In this document: piece after piece, positions 51,340 through 60,309 of the stretch | Layout of the letters: the number at the start of each line of letters is the position of its first letter | How positions within the stretch are numbered: position 1 is the first letter of the stretch | Source: Nocardia macrotermitis | GTDB lineage: Bacteria > Actinomycetota > Actinomycetes > Mycobacteriales > Mycobacteriaceae | Assembly: GCF_009604405.1 (NCBI RefSeq) | Contig: NZ_WEGK01000019.1 | Coordinates: 62,001-126,000 of the forward strand | Length of the DNA stretch: 64,000 bases | Reading direction: 5' to 3' | The notes under the pieces: generated by a model | Database searches by the model: none | Seen by the model: the letters and a program-made list of their open reading frames with translations, nothing else | What the model was told of the DNA's origin: nothing | Translations under genes and position numbers: made by a program

Positions 51340-52008
51340 TCAGCGCAGGGTGTAGTGATATCTGCTGGTCGGGACCACATCGATATCCCGGTCGGCACCG
51401 AAGGCGGCGATACTGGTCATCATCCGGGTGACGCGGCGTCGCAACTCGGCGTCGTCACCGCCGCTACCCCAGAACGCGTGCGGATCGGTCATGGCGGCCA
51501 TCGGGAACAGTTCCTCGACCAGACCGTCGAGGTGACGTCCCGGAGTCACCGCCGAGACGACGGTGTTCTGGAGATAACCGAAGGTCGCCTGCGTCTCCAT
51601 GGCGATCGCGGTGTGCACGTCGTGCCAATACCGTTGCCACGCTTCGGATGTCATCTCCGAGGGAGTGCGCAGGAACGCGAGATTGGACAGCGCGTCGAAG
51701 CGGGTGCCGTCGGCGGTCGCCGGGGGCGGCATCGGGACGCGCTCCTGCACGATCCAGCCTTCGACCCGATCGGCGAGGGCATCGAGTTCGCGGGTGATCG
51801 GCTCGTGTTCCGCCGCGGTCCACACGCTGACCACGGCGGCCACTGGTTCGTCGTAGGTCGAGAGCCGCAACGCCGCCGCCGCGACATCGTCATCGACCAC
51901 GTTGACCTGCAATTCCGCAGCGCCCGCGCGGGCCAGCCGGAGATGCGACGCGGGGGAGCGCAGCGTGTCGCGCAGATCCGAACCCCACAGGGCGTACATC
52001 AATTTCAT
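51340..52008 (-). CDS. EthD-domain protein
   Basis: A 222-aa protein of two dimeric alpha-beta barrel halves, as in EthD proteins: MKLMYALWGSDLRDTLRSPA and, later, SEAWQRYWHDVHTAIAMETQ, FGYLQNTVV, DGLVEELFP and DPHAFWG. EthD was found with a cytochrome P450 for ether breakdown; the role of most members is unknown. No P450 is near, but a flavin monooxygenase gene lies just upstream in the same direction, 104 bp away. Confidence 0.82.
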   Translation of the reverse strand: MKLMYALWGSDLRDTLRSPASHLRLARAGAAELQVNVVDDDVAAAALRLSTYDEPVAAVVSVWTAAEHEPITRELDALADRVEGWIVQERVPMPPPATADGTRFDALSNLAFLRTPSEMTSEAWQRYWHDVHTAIAMETQATFGYLQNTVVSAVTPGRHLDGLVEELFPMAAMTDPHAFWGSGGDDAELRRRVTRMMTSIAAFGADRDIDVVPTSRYHYTLR

Positions 52009-52112
52009 CTCGCTCGCCCTTTCGACGGAGGTCTGATCGACGAGGGTATCGGCGTGCGAGGACCGCCTGGGGGAATTCCCGCGGACGGTCTCGCTGAGCG
52101 GAATCGCCGGGT

Positions 52113-53279
52113 TCAGCGGGTGCTGAGTTCGGCGAGTTGGAAGGCGATCGCGCGCCGCACGAACGGGAACAGCACCGCGGTGCGAATCACGATGTTGCGC
52201 AGGGCGCGAGCCGGACGCGGGCGCAGGGTGGCCATGCGGGTCATGCGATCGGTGAGCGTGACCACGTCCTGCGCGATCGGACGACGGGTCGCCTCGTACT
52301 GATCGAGCAACGTGTCCGCCTCGCCGTGCAGCACCCGCGCGAGCAACCGGCCCAGCAGCGCGCCGTCCTGGATGCCGGTGTTCATGCCCTGCCCACCGGC
52401 CGGGCTGTGCACGTGGGCGGCGTCACCGGCGAGCAGGACGCGGCCCGCGCGGTAGTGGTCCGCGAGCCGGTGGTGGACGTGAAAACGCGAGCTCCACAAC
52501 ACTTCTCGGATCCGTCCGCCCGGACGACGCGCGTCGATGATGGCTTGCAGGAAGGCCAGGTCGGGTTGTTCGGGGGCCTCGTCCACGGTGGCGACGATGC
52601 GGAACCGGTCGTCCTGCTCGTCGGGCAGCGGCGCGACCAGGGTGAATCCCTCCGGCGCCAGGTGCAGCGCGACCTCGGTGCGCGGATCCGGCCAGTCCAT
52701 CCGGACGTCGGCCAGTGCGAAGGATTCCGGGTAGCTCGCGCCGGTGAATCCGATGCCCGCCTGTTCGCGCACCACGCTGTGCATACCATCCGCGCCGACC
52801 ACGTAGTCCGCCCGGATGGACCCGGAATCGCCTGCGGCATCGGTGAATTCGACGGTGACGCCGGTGTCGTCGCCCCGGACGGCGGTGACCGTGTACGGCC
52901 GCAGCACCGTGCCGCCCGCCCGGTGCAGCCGGGCCAGCAGCGCCTCCTCGGTGGTGGCCTGGCTGATCAGCAGTGCGTAGGGGAATCGGGTGGGCAGGTC
53001 GTCGAAGCGGATGGTGGCCAGGCGTTCCGGGCCGTCGTTGAGGTCGAACTGGCCGACGACGAGTCCGCGTTCGTTGAGTTCGGCGGCGACGTCGAATTCG
53101 TCGAGGACCTCGAGGGTGCGGGCGTGCACGACCGCGGCGCGCGAGGTGTTCGCCCCCTCGGCCAGCCGGTCCAGCAGCACCACGTCGACGCCCGCGTCGG
53201 CGAGGGCGATTCCGGTGGTCAGACCGGCGGGACCGGCGCCGATGACGACGACCGAGGCGGTGGCGGGAACGGTGTTCAT
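52113..53279 (-). CDS. FAD-dependent aromatic-ring-type monooxygenase
   Basis: A 388-aa group A flavin monooxygenase (PheA/TfdB/MhpA-like): VVVIGAGPAGLTTGIALADA, the second FAD motif VGADGMHSVVRE, and GRVLLAGDAAHVHSPAGGQG followed by MNTGIQDG. It would hydroxylate a phenol-like or polyketide-like compound with NAD(P)H and O2. ATG 53279 has AGAGGAG just upstream. It is divergent from a TetR gene, with four palindromic operators between them, so it is very probably TetR-controlled and induced by its substrate. Confidence 0.9.
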   Translation of the reverse strand: MNTVPATASVVVIGAGPAGLTTGIALADAGVDVVLLDRLAEGANTSRAAVVHARTLEVLDEFDVAAELNERGLVVGQFDLNDGPERLATIRFDDLPTRFPYALLISQATTEEALLARLHRAGGTVLRPYTVTAVRGDDTGVTVEFTDAAGDSGSIRADYVVGADGMHSVVREQAGIGFTGASYPESFALADVRMDWPDPRTEVALHLAPEGFTLVAPLPDEQDDRFRIVATVDEAPEQPDLAFLQAIIDARRPGGRIREVLWSSRFHVHHRLADHYRAGRVLLAGDAAHVHSPAGGQGMNTGIQDGALLGRLLARVLHGEADTLLDQYEATRRPIAQDVVTLTDRMTRMATLRPRPARALRNIVIRTAVLFPFVRRAIAFQLAELSTR

Positions 53280-53296
53280 AACGGCTCCTCTGGTTT

Positions 53297-53384
53297 GCCA
53301 ACACTTGTTGGCCAACGACTGTTGACATCAACGATAGAACTCCGGAGGTGGCGCGTCAACAGTTGTTGGCCTACGTTTGTTGGC
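53297..53384. promoter_or_regulatory. four 16-bp operators in two overlapping tandem pairs
   Basis: GCCAACACTTGTTGGC (53297-53312), GCCAACGACTGTTGAC (53311-53326), GTCAACAGTTGTTGGC (53355-53370) and GCCTACGTTTGTTGGC (53369-53384). Within each pair the sites overlap by 2 bp (14-bp step); the pairs are 58 bp apart. The last site covers the -10 box TACGTT and start region of the leaderless TetR gene; the first pair lies downstream of a TATCGT -10 box for the monooxygenase (minus strand, 53331-53336). Confidence 0.8.
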
Positions 53385-53966
53385 ATGACCGCCGAGACCA
53401 CCGCCCGCCGCTCCGATGCCACCCGCGCCGCCATCCTGGCCGCCGCCCGGCACCGCTTCGCGCAGGACGGCTTCCGCAAGGCGACCATCCGGGCCATCGC
53501 CGCCGACGCCGCAATCGATCCGTCGATGGTGATGCGGTACTACGGCAGTAAGGAGGGGTTGTTCGACGCGGCCCTCGAGATCGATCTGGAACTGCCGGAT
53601 CTCGGTGTGGTGCAACAGGATTCACTCGGCGAGACGATCGCGCGCCGATTCCTCGAACTGTGGGAGACCCCGCCCGGCGACGAGATCCTGCTGACCCTGC
53701 TGCGCTCGGCGGTGACCGACGACGAGGTCGGCAAGCGCGCCCAGCGGATCTTCGCCGGACAGATCATGCCGATGGTGCTGCGCGTCGGCGATCCGGCCGA
53801 CGCCCCGCGCCGCGCGGGCCTGATCGCCAGCCAGGTCCTCGGCGTGGCGCTGTGCCGCTACGTGCTGCGCCTGGAACCGATGGTCGCGATGACGCCCGCC
53901 GAACTGACCGCCAGCATCGCCCCCGTACTCCAGCGCTACCTGACGATCCGTCCCGGCGAGTCCTGA
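53385..53966 (+). CDS. TetR-family repressor of the divergent monooxygenase
   Basis: A 193-aa TetR regulator: AAILAAARHRFAQDGFRKAT and IDPSMVMRYYGSKEGLFDAA form the HTH, and the C-terminal helices include a TetR_C-type pattern (GLIASQVLGVALCRYVLRLE). ATG 53385 follows TACGTT (53371-53376) plus TGTTGGC by 7 nt, hence leaderless. Its own start is covered by an operator, so it represses itself and the monooxygenase. Confidence 0.9.
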   Translation: MTAETTARRSDATRAAILAAARHRFAQDGFRKATIRAIAADAAIDPSMVMRYYGSKEGLFDAALEIDLELPDLGVVQQDSLGETIARRFLELWETPPGDEILLTLLRSAVTDDEVGKRAQRIFAGQIMPMVLRVGDPADAPRRAGLIASQVLGVALCRYVLRLEPMVAMTPAELTASIAPVLQRYLTIRPGES

Positions 53967-54048
53967 CCCGCGCGGTGCGTGTCGCGGCGGGTCGTAGGGT
54001 TGAACTGCCGTCGCGGACGTGCGACGCGTGCGAGAAAGGCGAGGTGCG

Positions 54049-55437
54049 GTGGTGCATTCGGTGGAGGAACTGGCCGCGCGGCTGCCCGAGGGGCGCGTCG
54101 TCACCGATCCGGACGTGATCGAACGATACGGGCACGACGAGGCCGAATGGGCTCCCTACGAGCCGCCGCTGGCGGTGTTGCGGCCGCGGTCGGCCGAGGA
54201 GGTCCGCACGATGGTGCGGTGGTGCGCCGAACATCGCGTGCCGGTGATCGCGCGCGGGGCGGGGACCGGGCTGTCCGGTGGGGCGAACGCGACCCGCGAC
54301 AGCGTGGTGCTGTCCTTCGAGCGGATGAACGCGGTGCTGGAGATCGATCCGCTCGAGCGCGTCGCGGTCGTGCAGCCGGGCGTGGTCAACGAGGATCTGC
54401 GGACCGCCTGCGCCGCATACGGGCTCTGGTATCCGCCGGATCCGGCGAGTGCGCCGTGGTCCACGATCGGCGGCAACGTCGCCACCAATGCGGGCGGGCT
54501 GTGCTGCGTGAAGTACGGGGTGACCCGCGACTATGTGCTGGGTATGCAGATCGTCACGGGCACAGGGGATCTGGTTCGGCTGGGCCGCCGCACCGCGAAG
54601 GGGGTGGCGGGGTACGACCTGGCCGGATTGCTGGTCGGCTCGGAGGGGACGCTCGGCATCATCACCGAGATCACGGTGCGGTTGCGGCCACGTCGTCCGG
54701 CCGAGCGCACCGTGGCCGGATATTTCGACTCCATCGTGGATGCCGGGCGGGCCGTCGAGGCCGTCGTCGGTTCCGAGGTGATCCCCTCGGCGCTCGAACT
54801 CATCGACCGGCATTGCCTACGCGCGGTGGATGATTGGAAGAAACTCGGGCTCTCGGTCGACGCCGAGGTCGTCCTGCTCGGTCGCGTCGACGTCGCCGGA
54901 TCGGTCGGCGAGGCCGACGCGGAGACCATGCGCGCCTGCTTCGAGAAATCGGGCGCGACGTGGAGTGCGGTATCCACCGACGAAACCGAGTCCGAGGCCC
55001 TGTTCCAGGCCCGCCGCCTGGCCTATCCGGCCGTCGAACGCCTGGGACCCGTTCTCACCGAAGACATCTGCGTCCCCGTCCGCGCGGTCCCCGCCATGCT
55101 CGCCCGCATAGAACAAATCGCCCAGCACCACGACACCGTCATCGCCAACATCGCCCACGCCGGCGACGGCAACCTCCACCCGCTCCTGATCACCTCCCAC
55201 GACGACGAGGCCGCCCGCGCCCGAGCCCAAGCCGCCTTCGCCGACATCATCGACGCCGCACTGGATTTCGGCGGCACCGTAACCGGTGAACACGGCATCG
55301 GCCTCCTGAAGATGCCCGGCCTCGCCCGAGAACTGGACCCCGTCGCAATGGCCATGCACCACAACATCAAACAAGCCCTCGACCCCCTGGGAATCCTCAA
55401 CCCGGGCAAGGTGATTCCCGCAAGTCTCCCTGATTGA
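54049..55437 (+). CDS. FAD-linked oxidase (GlcD / D-lactate dehydrogenase-like), copy 2
   Basis: A 462-aa COG0277 flavoprotein, paralogue of the gene at 12.1-13.5 kb: VIARGAGTGLSGGANATRDS, GLWYPPDPASAPWSTIGGNV, GLCCVKYGVTRDYVLGMQIV, LVGSEGTLGIITEITVRLRP and, at the C-terminus, IAHAGDGNLHPLLITS and GEHGIGLLKMPGLA. GTG 54049 has AGGCGAGG upstream; a TAGGGT -10 box at about 53996-54001 gives a leader of about 40 nt. It probably oxidises a 2-hydroxy acid; the substrate is unknown. Confidence 0.9.
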   Translation: MVHSVEELAARLPEGRVVTDPDVIERYGHDEAEWAPYEPPLAVLRPRSAEEVRTMVRWCAEHRVPVIARGAGTGLSGGANATRDSVVLSFERMNAVLEIDPLERVAVVQPGVVNEDLRTACAAYGLWYPPDPASAPWSTIGGNVATNAGGLCCVKYGVTRDYVLGMQIVTGTGDLVRLGRRTAKGVAGYDLAGLLVGSEGTLGIITEITVRLRPRRPAERTVAGYFDSIVDAGRAVEAVVGSEVIPSALELIDRHCLRAVDDWKKLGLSVDAEVVLLGRVDVAGSVGEADAETMRACFEKSGATWSAVSTDETESEALFQARRLAYPAVERLGPVLTEDICVPVRAVPAMLARIEQIAQHHDTVIANIAHAGDGNLHPLLITSHDDEAARARAQAAFADIIDAALDFGGTVTGEHGIGLLKMPGLARELDPVAMAMHHNIKQALDPLGILNPGKVIPASLPD

Positions 55438-55518
55438 TGCTGTGTATCAAGGTGATCCGGGCGTCGATCGCAGTCCGAGCGGACAGAGAAGTGAGGCTGC
55501 ATCATGTGTCTTCAAGGG

Positions 55519-55824
55519 CTACATACTGATTGATCGCGCGTAGGAGACTCGCGCCATCACCTCGACGAATGAATCATGGCCGGAGGCAGCGGGATCAGTA
55601 CCGCGTGATGACGCCCGGTATGGCTCACCGCCACTTGGATGTAGCCGGAAACGGTCGATGGCGGTCCAGACTGCTCCCCGCAACGGTATTCGACCCGATG
55701 GCGTGTAGATCACGCCGGGAAATACCGTGATGTCGCCGATGTCGAGCAGTGGGCAATTGACTGGCTGAATCGGTGAAGAGGCTGGGATCGGCAGCCACGG
55801 TTGCGGTTCGCGGGGTGCGGTCAT
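55519..55824 (-). CDS. hypothetical protein, 101 aa, beside the STAND ATPase gene
   Basis: A small protein starting MTAPREPQPWLPIPASSPIQ, with a beta-rich middle (DIGDITVFPGVIYTPSGRIP) and a hydrophilic C-terminus. AGGAG lies 9 nt before the ATG. No domain is recognised. It is divergent from the STAND ATPase gene across a 246-bp gap in which I see no other gene. It may belong to the same functional island; this is inference. Confidence 0.55.
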   Translation of the reverse strand: MTAPREPQPWLPIPASSPIQPVNCPLLDIGDITVFPGVIYTPSGRIPLRGAVWTAIDRFRLHPSGGEPYRASSRGTDPAASGHDSFVEVMARVSYARSISM

Positions 55825-56070
55825 GGTCGTTTCGCTCCTCTGGATCGGCGGAGCGTGTCGGTACCGGGAGCGCTCGTTGATCCACCTCGGGCCTTGGGTG
55901 ACGTCCGTCCATAGCCGGTTGGCCGTTGAGCGTTACTTCCATCGGTACCGAGGTGTTCGTCCGATGGTCGAATGTTCGTTGCTGCCGGTACAGTTGGGCT
56001 GCGGTTGTCTGCGTGGGCGGGATGCCGCGTGGCTCGGTTCGCTGGTGGGCACGGCTAGGGAGGGTCTGGG

Positions 56071-58098
56071 ATGGTGGTGCCGCACGAGGTGCTTCTGGCA
56101 CCTCGGGACTTCGTGAATCGGAAGCCTGCTCTGGAGTGGAGTGACGGTTTCTGGGCCGATGACAGCGGCCATGCCCGGGTGGGGGTGTGCTCGGGGCTGC
56201 CGGGGGTGGGCAAGACCGCCTTCGTGCGCCGCAGTGTCGAAAAGGCAATAGCGTCAGGGCGATTCGCCGACGGTCAACTGTGTGTCGAATTCGGTTCGGG
56301 GCCGGGGGAGCGGACGTCGGTGTCCGACGGGCTCGCGGCCTGCCTGGCCGCACTGGGTATCGCCACCGACGCGATTCCGAGCAGTCTGAAAGAACGCTCC
56401 AACCGTCTGCGCAGCATCACGGCAGAGAAATCGGTGTTGATCGTGCTGGAGGACGTCACCGATGCCGCGCAGGTGGTGCCGTTCGTTCCCGGCGGTCCGA
56501 CCAGCGCGGTGCTGGTGACCAGTAACAAGCTGCTCACCGAACTGGTGCTCGACGGTGCGTGGGGGCATCACTTGGAACCGCTGGACGGCATCGCCGGCAC
56601 TCATCTGCTCACCGCACTCGTCGGTGAGCGCGTGGAGCGCGAACCCCTCGCCGTCGCCGAACTCGTCCGACGATGCGCGGGCCTGCCCGTCGCGCTCAAA
56701 CTCACGGCGGCCCGGCTGCTGGCGCGTCCGAGCCTGCGGGTGGAAGCCCTGGTGGCCTCGATCGATGCCGATGACAGCGGTGTCGCGCCGTTCACCCGGG
56801 CCGGTTGGGAGAAGGTGACCGCGGTCTTCTCCGAATCGTATGAAGCCTTGGACGGCGAGGCCGCTCGTCTGTTCCGGTTGCTGGGCATATTTCCGGGGCG
56901 GGATCTGGCCGCCGAGACCCTGGACGTGTTGCTGGACCGCGGCCCCGTCGTGCGGGATGCCGCGATCTACTCACTCATCGACGCCGGATTCCTCGTCGAA
57001 GACTCGGCGGGTCGAATGTCTTTGCACCCCTTGCTGTCTCAGTACGCCGCACAATTGTCCGAGTACATGGATCACAGTGCCGATCGGGAGGCCGCGCTGG
57101 CGCGAGTTGCGAGTCATCTGGTGCGGCGTGCGGCGCAGGCCGATCGGAAGATCATGGGAGAAAAGCGTTTTCGATGCACTCCCGACGAGGTCGCCACCGG
57201 TGCGGAATCCCCGTTCGCCGATGACCGCGACGATACCGCGGCCTACGCGTGGTTCGAAGTCGAGCGGGCCAACCTGCTCGATCTCCAGCGGGTCGTCGCG
57301 GCCAAGGGGTGGCACGACTGGTCCTGGCAGTTGGCTGAGGCATTGTCCGCGCTGTATTCGCAGCGCCGCTATTTCGTGGACTGGACCGTATCGAGTGAGA
57401 TCGGTGCGGCCTCGGCCCACAGGGCCGGTAACGTCCGAGCGGAGGCGCGGCTGCGCAGTTATGTCTCCCGCCCCTTGCTCGAGCTGGAACAATTCGAGCG
57501 CGCGCACGACGAATTGCTCGTCAAGGCATTCCCGTTGGCCGAAGCCATCGGTGAGGGTCGGCTGCTGGGATCGGTATGGGAGATGATCGGTCGCTATCGC
57601 GATGTCATGGGTGATCCCGCCGGGGCGCTGGAAGCGTACACACACTCGAGCGCGCTGTTCGAAGCCGAAAACGATGCCCGGGGAATCGCTTTCGTAACCG
57701 TCTTTCGCGCACAGATGCTGTACCGGCTCGGTGACCTCGAATCAGCCGAGCGCACAGCACGATCCGCGGTGGAAAGGTTGCGGGCGCTGCCGAAGCCAGA
57801 GCCCAAGATGGAGGGCCGCGCTCTTACCGAGCTGGGTAAGATATCCGCCGAACGCGGTGAATATGCTGGTGCGCGTGCACAACTCGATAATGCGATCAGC
57901 ATCCTGACAACTGGTGGTGGATACGCGTTCTACGCCGCAGGCGCGCACGAGCAGGTGTTCCGTCTGGCCGAGCGCACCCAGGACACCGAACTCATGCGAA
58001 CCTCGCTGGAACAGATGCTCGTCATCCATCGTGATCTGGGTAGCGCGCGGGTGCGTGAGCTCACCGAACAGTTGGCTCAGCTGACCGATCGATCGTGA
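56071..58098 (+). CDS. STAND / NB-ARC-type ATPase with TPR-like repeats
   Basis: A 675-aa signal-transduction ATPase. Walker A is GLPGVGKTAFVRR (K48), Walker B VLIVLEDV, and the NB-ARC/winged-helix continuation includes ELVRRCAGLPVALKLTAARL and LFRLLGIFPGRDLAAETL. The C-terminal half (about 400-675) is helical with TPR-like repeats (AYTHSSALFEAENDARGIAF, GEYAGARAQLDN). It resembles the AfsR/SARP ATPase part but has neither DNA-binding nor obvious effector domain. Its 3' end overlaps the convergent gene by 38 bp. Such proteins act in regulation or phage defence. Confidence 0.85.
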   Translation: MVVPHEVLLAPRDFVNRKPALEWSDGFWADDSGHARVGVCSGLPGVGKTAFVRRSVEKAIASGRFADGQLCVEFGSGPGERTSVSDGLAACLAALGIATDAIPSSLKERSNRLRSITAEKSVLIVLEDVTDAAQVVPFVPGGPTSAVLVTSNKLLTELVLDGAWGHHLEPLDGIAGTHLLTALVGERVEREPLAVAELVRRCAGLPVALKLTAARLLARPSLRVEALVASIDADDSGVAPFTRAGWEKVTAVFSESYEALDGEAARLFRLLGIFPGRDLAAETLDVLLDRGPVVRDAAIYSLIDAGFLVEDSAGRMSLHPLLSQYAAQLSEYMDHSADREAALARVASHLVRRAAQADRKIMGEKRFRCTPDEVATGAESPFADDRDDTAAYAWFEVERANLLDLQRVVAAKGWHDWSWQLAEALSALYSQRRYFVDWTVSSEIGAASAHRAGNVRAEARLRSYVSRPLLELEQFERAHDELLVKAFPLAEAIGEGRLLGSVWEMIGRYRDVMGDPAGALEAYTHSSALFEAENDARGIAFVTVFRAQMLYRLGDLESAERTARSAVERLRALPKPEPKMEGRALTELGKISAERGEYAGARAQLDNAISILTTGGGYAFYAAGAHEQVFRLAERTQDTELMRTSLEQMLVIHRDLGSARVRELTEQLAQLTDRS

Positions 58099-59791
58099 AT
58101 TCGACAGGGAGCCTTTTGATTCCGGCCTGGATGGTCAGTTTTCGATCCGTGAGTGAACCGTCCAGCAGGCAGCAGTAGATCGCCGATGCGATCAGCTGAA
58201 CCGATTGTGCGACATCGGATTCGGAGGTGATCAGCACGTTCCGATGCCTGCGAATCACCGCGAGGCAGCCCTGCGGTGTCGGTGCGACCGCAAGTCTCGC
58301 GCCCGGATGAGCGGTCAGTGTCGAGACCGCCCAGCGTTGTGCGGGAACGGGATCCAGTATCCCGCTACGGGTGATGGCGGCAGCACGCTCCATGGCCTTC
58401 ACTTCGAGTTCCCGGTAATCGATGACCACATGGGTTTCGGCGTCATCCGTCGAGGACGCGTAGTGCCGCACCGATACCGGAAACCGCACCAGTGCCAGCG
58501 TGTCGTCGACCGGCGCGACGGTGTGCACCGTGTATCCGGTGACATCCTGAATTGTGCAGTGTGGGACCGGAATTCGAATCACCGAGTCGGTGTGCGCCAG
58601 CGGCTCCACACGGAGTTTTCCGTAGAGCGCCTGCTGGAGGGCGAGGGTAGCCCCTTCGGTACCGGCGAACACCCGATCGATGATGTGCTGGTATCGCCCG
58701 GAATCGTGTCTTTCTCTCCCAGCCTTGTATTGCTCACGGGCGCAATGGATCTGATGAGCCAGATCGCCGTCGAAACGTAAGGTCGGGGCCAGTCGGGCAA
58801 GGTCCTCGGCGGGCGTACCCGGAACCGTCTCCGTCGCAGCGCCTGCCATCAGCAGTGGGCGATCCAAACCTGCGGCGAACAGCCCCAATGAGCCGTGATC
58901 GGAAATAACGACGTCGGCGGCGATGAGTGTGGCCTGCCAACCTGCCTCGGGCGGCAGCGCCGCGAGCCCGGCCCGCAGCGCGGACGAATACCATGTCTCG
59001 ATCTGCAGCTTCTCTTCCAGCGCCCAGATATTGGGATGAAATATGGCTGCTACCTGGTATGAATCGGCATCCAACGTGGCCAGCAGTCGCGTCACGACGT
59101 TGGGATCGCACCCGATCACCGACTCCGGCCCCCAGGTCGAGGCGATGGTTACCAGGGTGCGGTCGCCGGTGCCCAGCGCCTCCCGGTAGTCGTCGCGCAG
59201 ATCGACGCTCGCGAGCATCTGCTCGAAGGTCGGGTCGCCGATGTGCACGGTCCGGCCCGCGGTCTCCGGCACGGCGGCGAGCAGCTCCTCGCGCTGTCCG
59301 GGGTGTGAGAGTGCGATGGTGATATCGCGCGTCCGCAGCGCCTTTCGCGGTGGGATGCCAGCGATGCGCAGCTCTTTTCCCCTACCCGCGTAGACCAGTT
59401 TGTTGAACCCGAGGCCGTGTGCGAGCAGGAAGATCGGACCGTCGAGGGCCGAGAAATCGATGGTCTCGCTGGCGCACAAGGTGAGGTGATACCGCACCTT
59501 CCCGCGCCGGACTCGTTTCCAATCGATGATCTTCGCGCCCCTGCGATGCAGTAGCTCGGGGACGTCGGCGCCGAAGGCCGACCTGTCGTCGGTGGTGAAT
59601 GCGAACTCTATCCGGAAGTCGTCGCGGAACAGCGAGATCGCCTCCAGCAGACGATAAGTCGAGGTCGGGCTGCGTGCGACCAGCAGCACGTGGAACTTGC
59701 CCTCGGTGAAGGTCTTCCACGTCGTGTCATCGGTGCGGGTCGACCATGCCTCGCCGCTGCGGCGGCGCGACACGCCACGTTCCCCATCCAC
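58061..59791 (-). CDS. CDP-glycerol glycerophosphotransferase-like protein of unknown role
   Basis: A protein of up to 576 aa. The N-terminal two thirds look like a GT-B / CDP-glycerol-transferase fold: FHVLLVARSPTSTYRLLEAI, IFLLAHGLGFNKLVYAG, TVHIGDPTFEQMLASVDLRD, VTIASTWGPESVIGCDPNVV, AAIFHPNIWALEE and AADVVISDHGSLGLFAAGLD (the usual donor-site motif with HGS). The last 180 residues have no known match to me. Similar actinobacterial proteins have been mislabelled as translation initiation factor 2. The start is uncertain (GTG 59791 or GTG 59773). The GGCATCC repeat lies 99 bp upstream. Confidence 0.72.
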   Translation of the reverse strand: MDGERGVSRRRSGEAWSTRTDDTTWKTFTEGKFHVLLVARSPTSTYRLLEAISLFRDDFRIEFAFTTDDRSAFGADVPELLHRRGAKIIDWKRVRRGKVRYHLTLCASETIDFSALDGPIFLLAHGLGFNKLVYAGRGKELRIAGIPPRKALRTRDITIALSHPGQREELLAAVPETAGRTVHIGDPTFEQMLASVDLRDDYREALGTGDRTLVTIASTWGPESVIGCDPNVVTRLLATLDADSYQVAAIFHPNIWALEEKLQIETWYSSALRAGLAALPPEAGWQATLIAADVVISDHGSLGLFAAGLDRPLLMAGAATETVPGTPAEDLARLAPTLRFDGDLAHQIHCAREQYKAGRERHDSGRYQHIIDRVFAGTEGATLALQQALYGKLRVEPLAHTDSVIRIPVPHCTIQDVTGYTVHTVAPVDDTLALVRFPVSVRHYASSTDDAETHVVIDYRELEVKAMERAAAITRSGILDPVPAQRWAVSTLTAHPGARLAVAPTPQGCLAVIRRHRNVLITSESDVAQSVQLIASAIYCCLLDGSLTDRKLTIQAGIKRLPVEFTIDRSAEPTVR

Positions 59792-59889
59792 TACCGCACC
59801 GTCCCCCGATCGGAAAATCGCTGGCCCGCAACCGATATCGATCCCCGAACCGCCACCGGGACCGACCGATCACCCGGTTTCCGGTTTCC

Positions 59890-60043
59890 GGCATCCGGCA
59901 TCCGGCATCCGGCATCCGGCATCCGGCATCCGGCATCCGGCATCCGGCATCCGGCATCCGGCATCCGGCATCCGGCATCCGGCATCCGGCATCCGGCATC
60001 CGGCATCCGGCATCCGGCATCCGGCATCCGGCATCCGGCATCC
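59890..60043. repeat. (GGCATCC)22 perfect tandem heptanucleotide array
   Basis: Exactly 22 uninterrupted copies of GGCATCC (154 bp), with CCGGTTTCC before and GGCTCGAGC after. A 7-bp unit reads without stop codons in all six frames, which creates false open frames (HPASGIR / MPDAGCR repeats). It lies between the CDP-glycerol-like gene start and tRNA-Arg. Perfect arrays of this kind usually vary in copy number between strains. Confidence 0.97.
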
Positions 60044-60309
60044 GGCTCGAGCATTCAGTATAGCGCGGATCGCAGGATGAAATGCCAAGTAGTGCAGTCG
60101 ATTTCGATGAAACCCGAACCGGACGATCAGTGTGTCGCAAACTCCCCGTGCGCAATTCGGCTACATGGTGGCCCGATCGAGGACTCGCCGAGGAGTGCCA
60201 CGCGATTGCCACCTGTTGTCCATCCCTGTTCGAGCCGTCGAATCCGGTTCAACCGTAGCCGATCCGGACAACCGCGATCCGCGCCCACCTCGCGTGCCCG
60301 ACAACGAAA

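Noticed and set aside
52137..53384. Long plus-strand frame before the TetR gene
   Set aside because: Antisense to the flavin monooxygenase and crosses the operator region; the TetR protein clearly starts at 53385.
59890..60043. CRISPR array
   Set aside because: The repeats are 7 bp and contiguous, without spacers, and no cas genes are present anywhere in the window.
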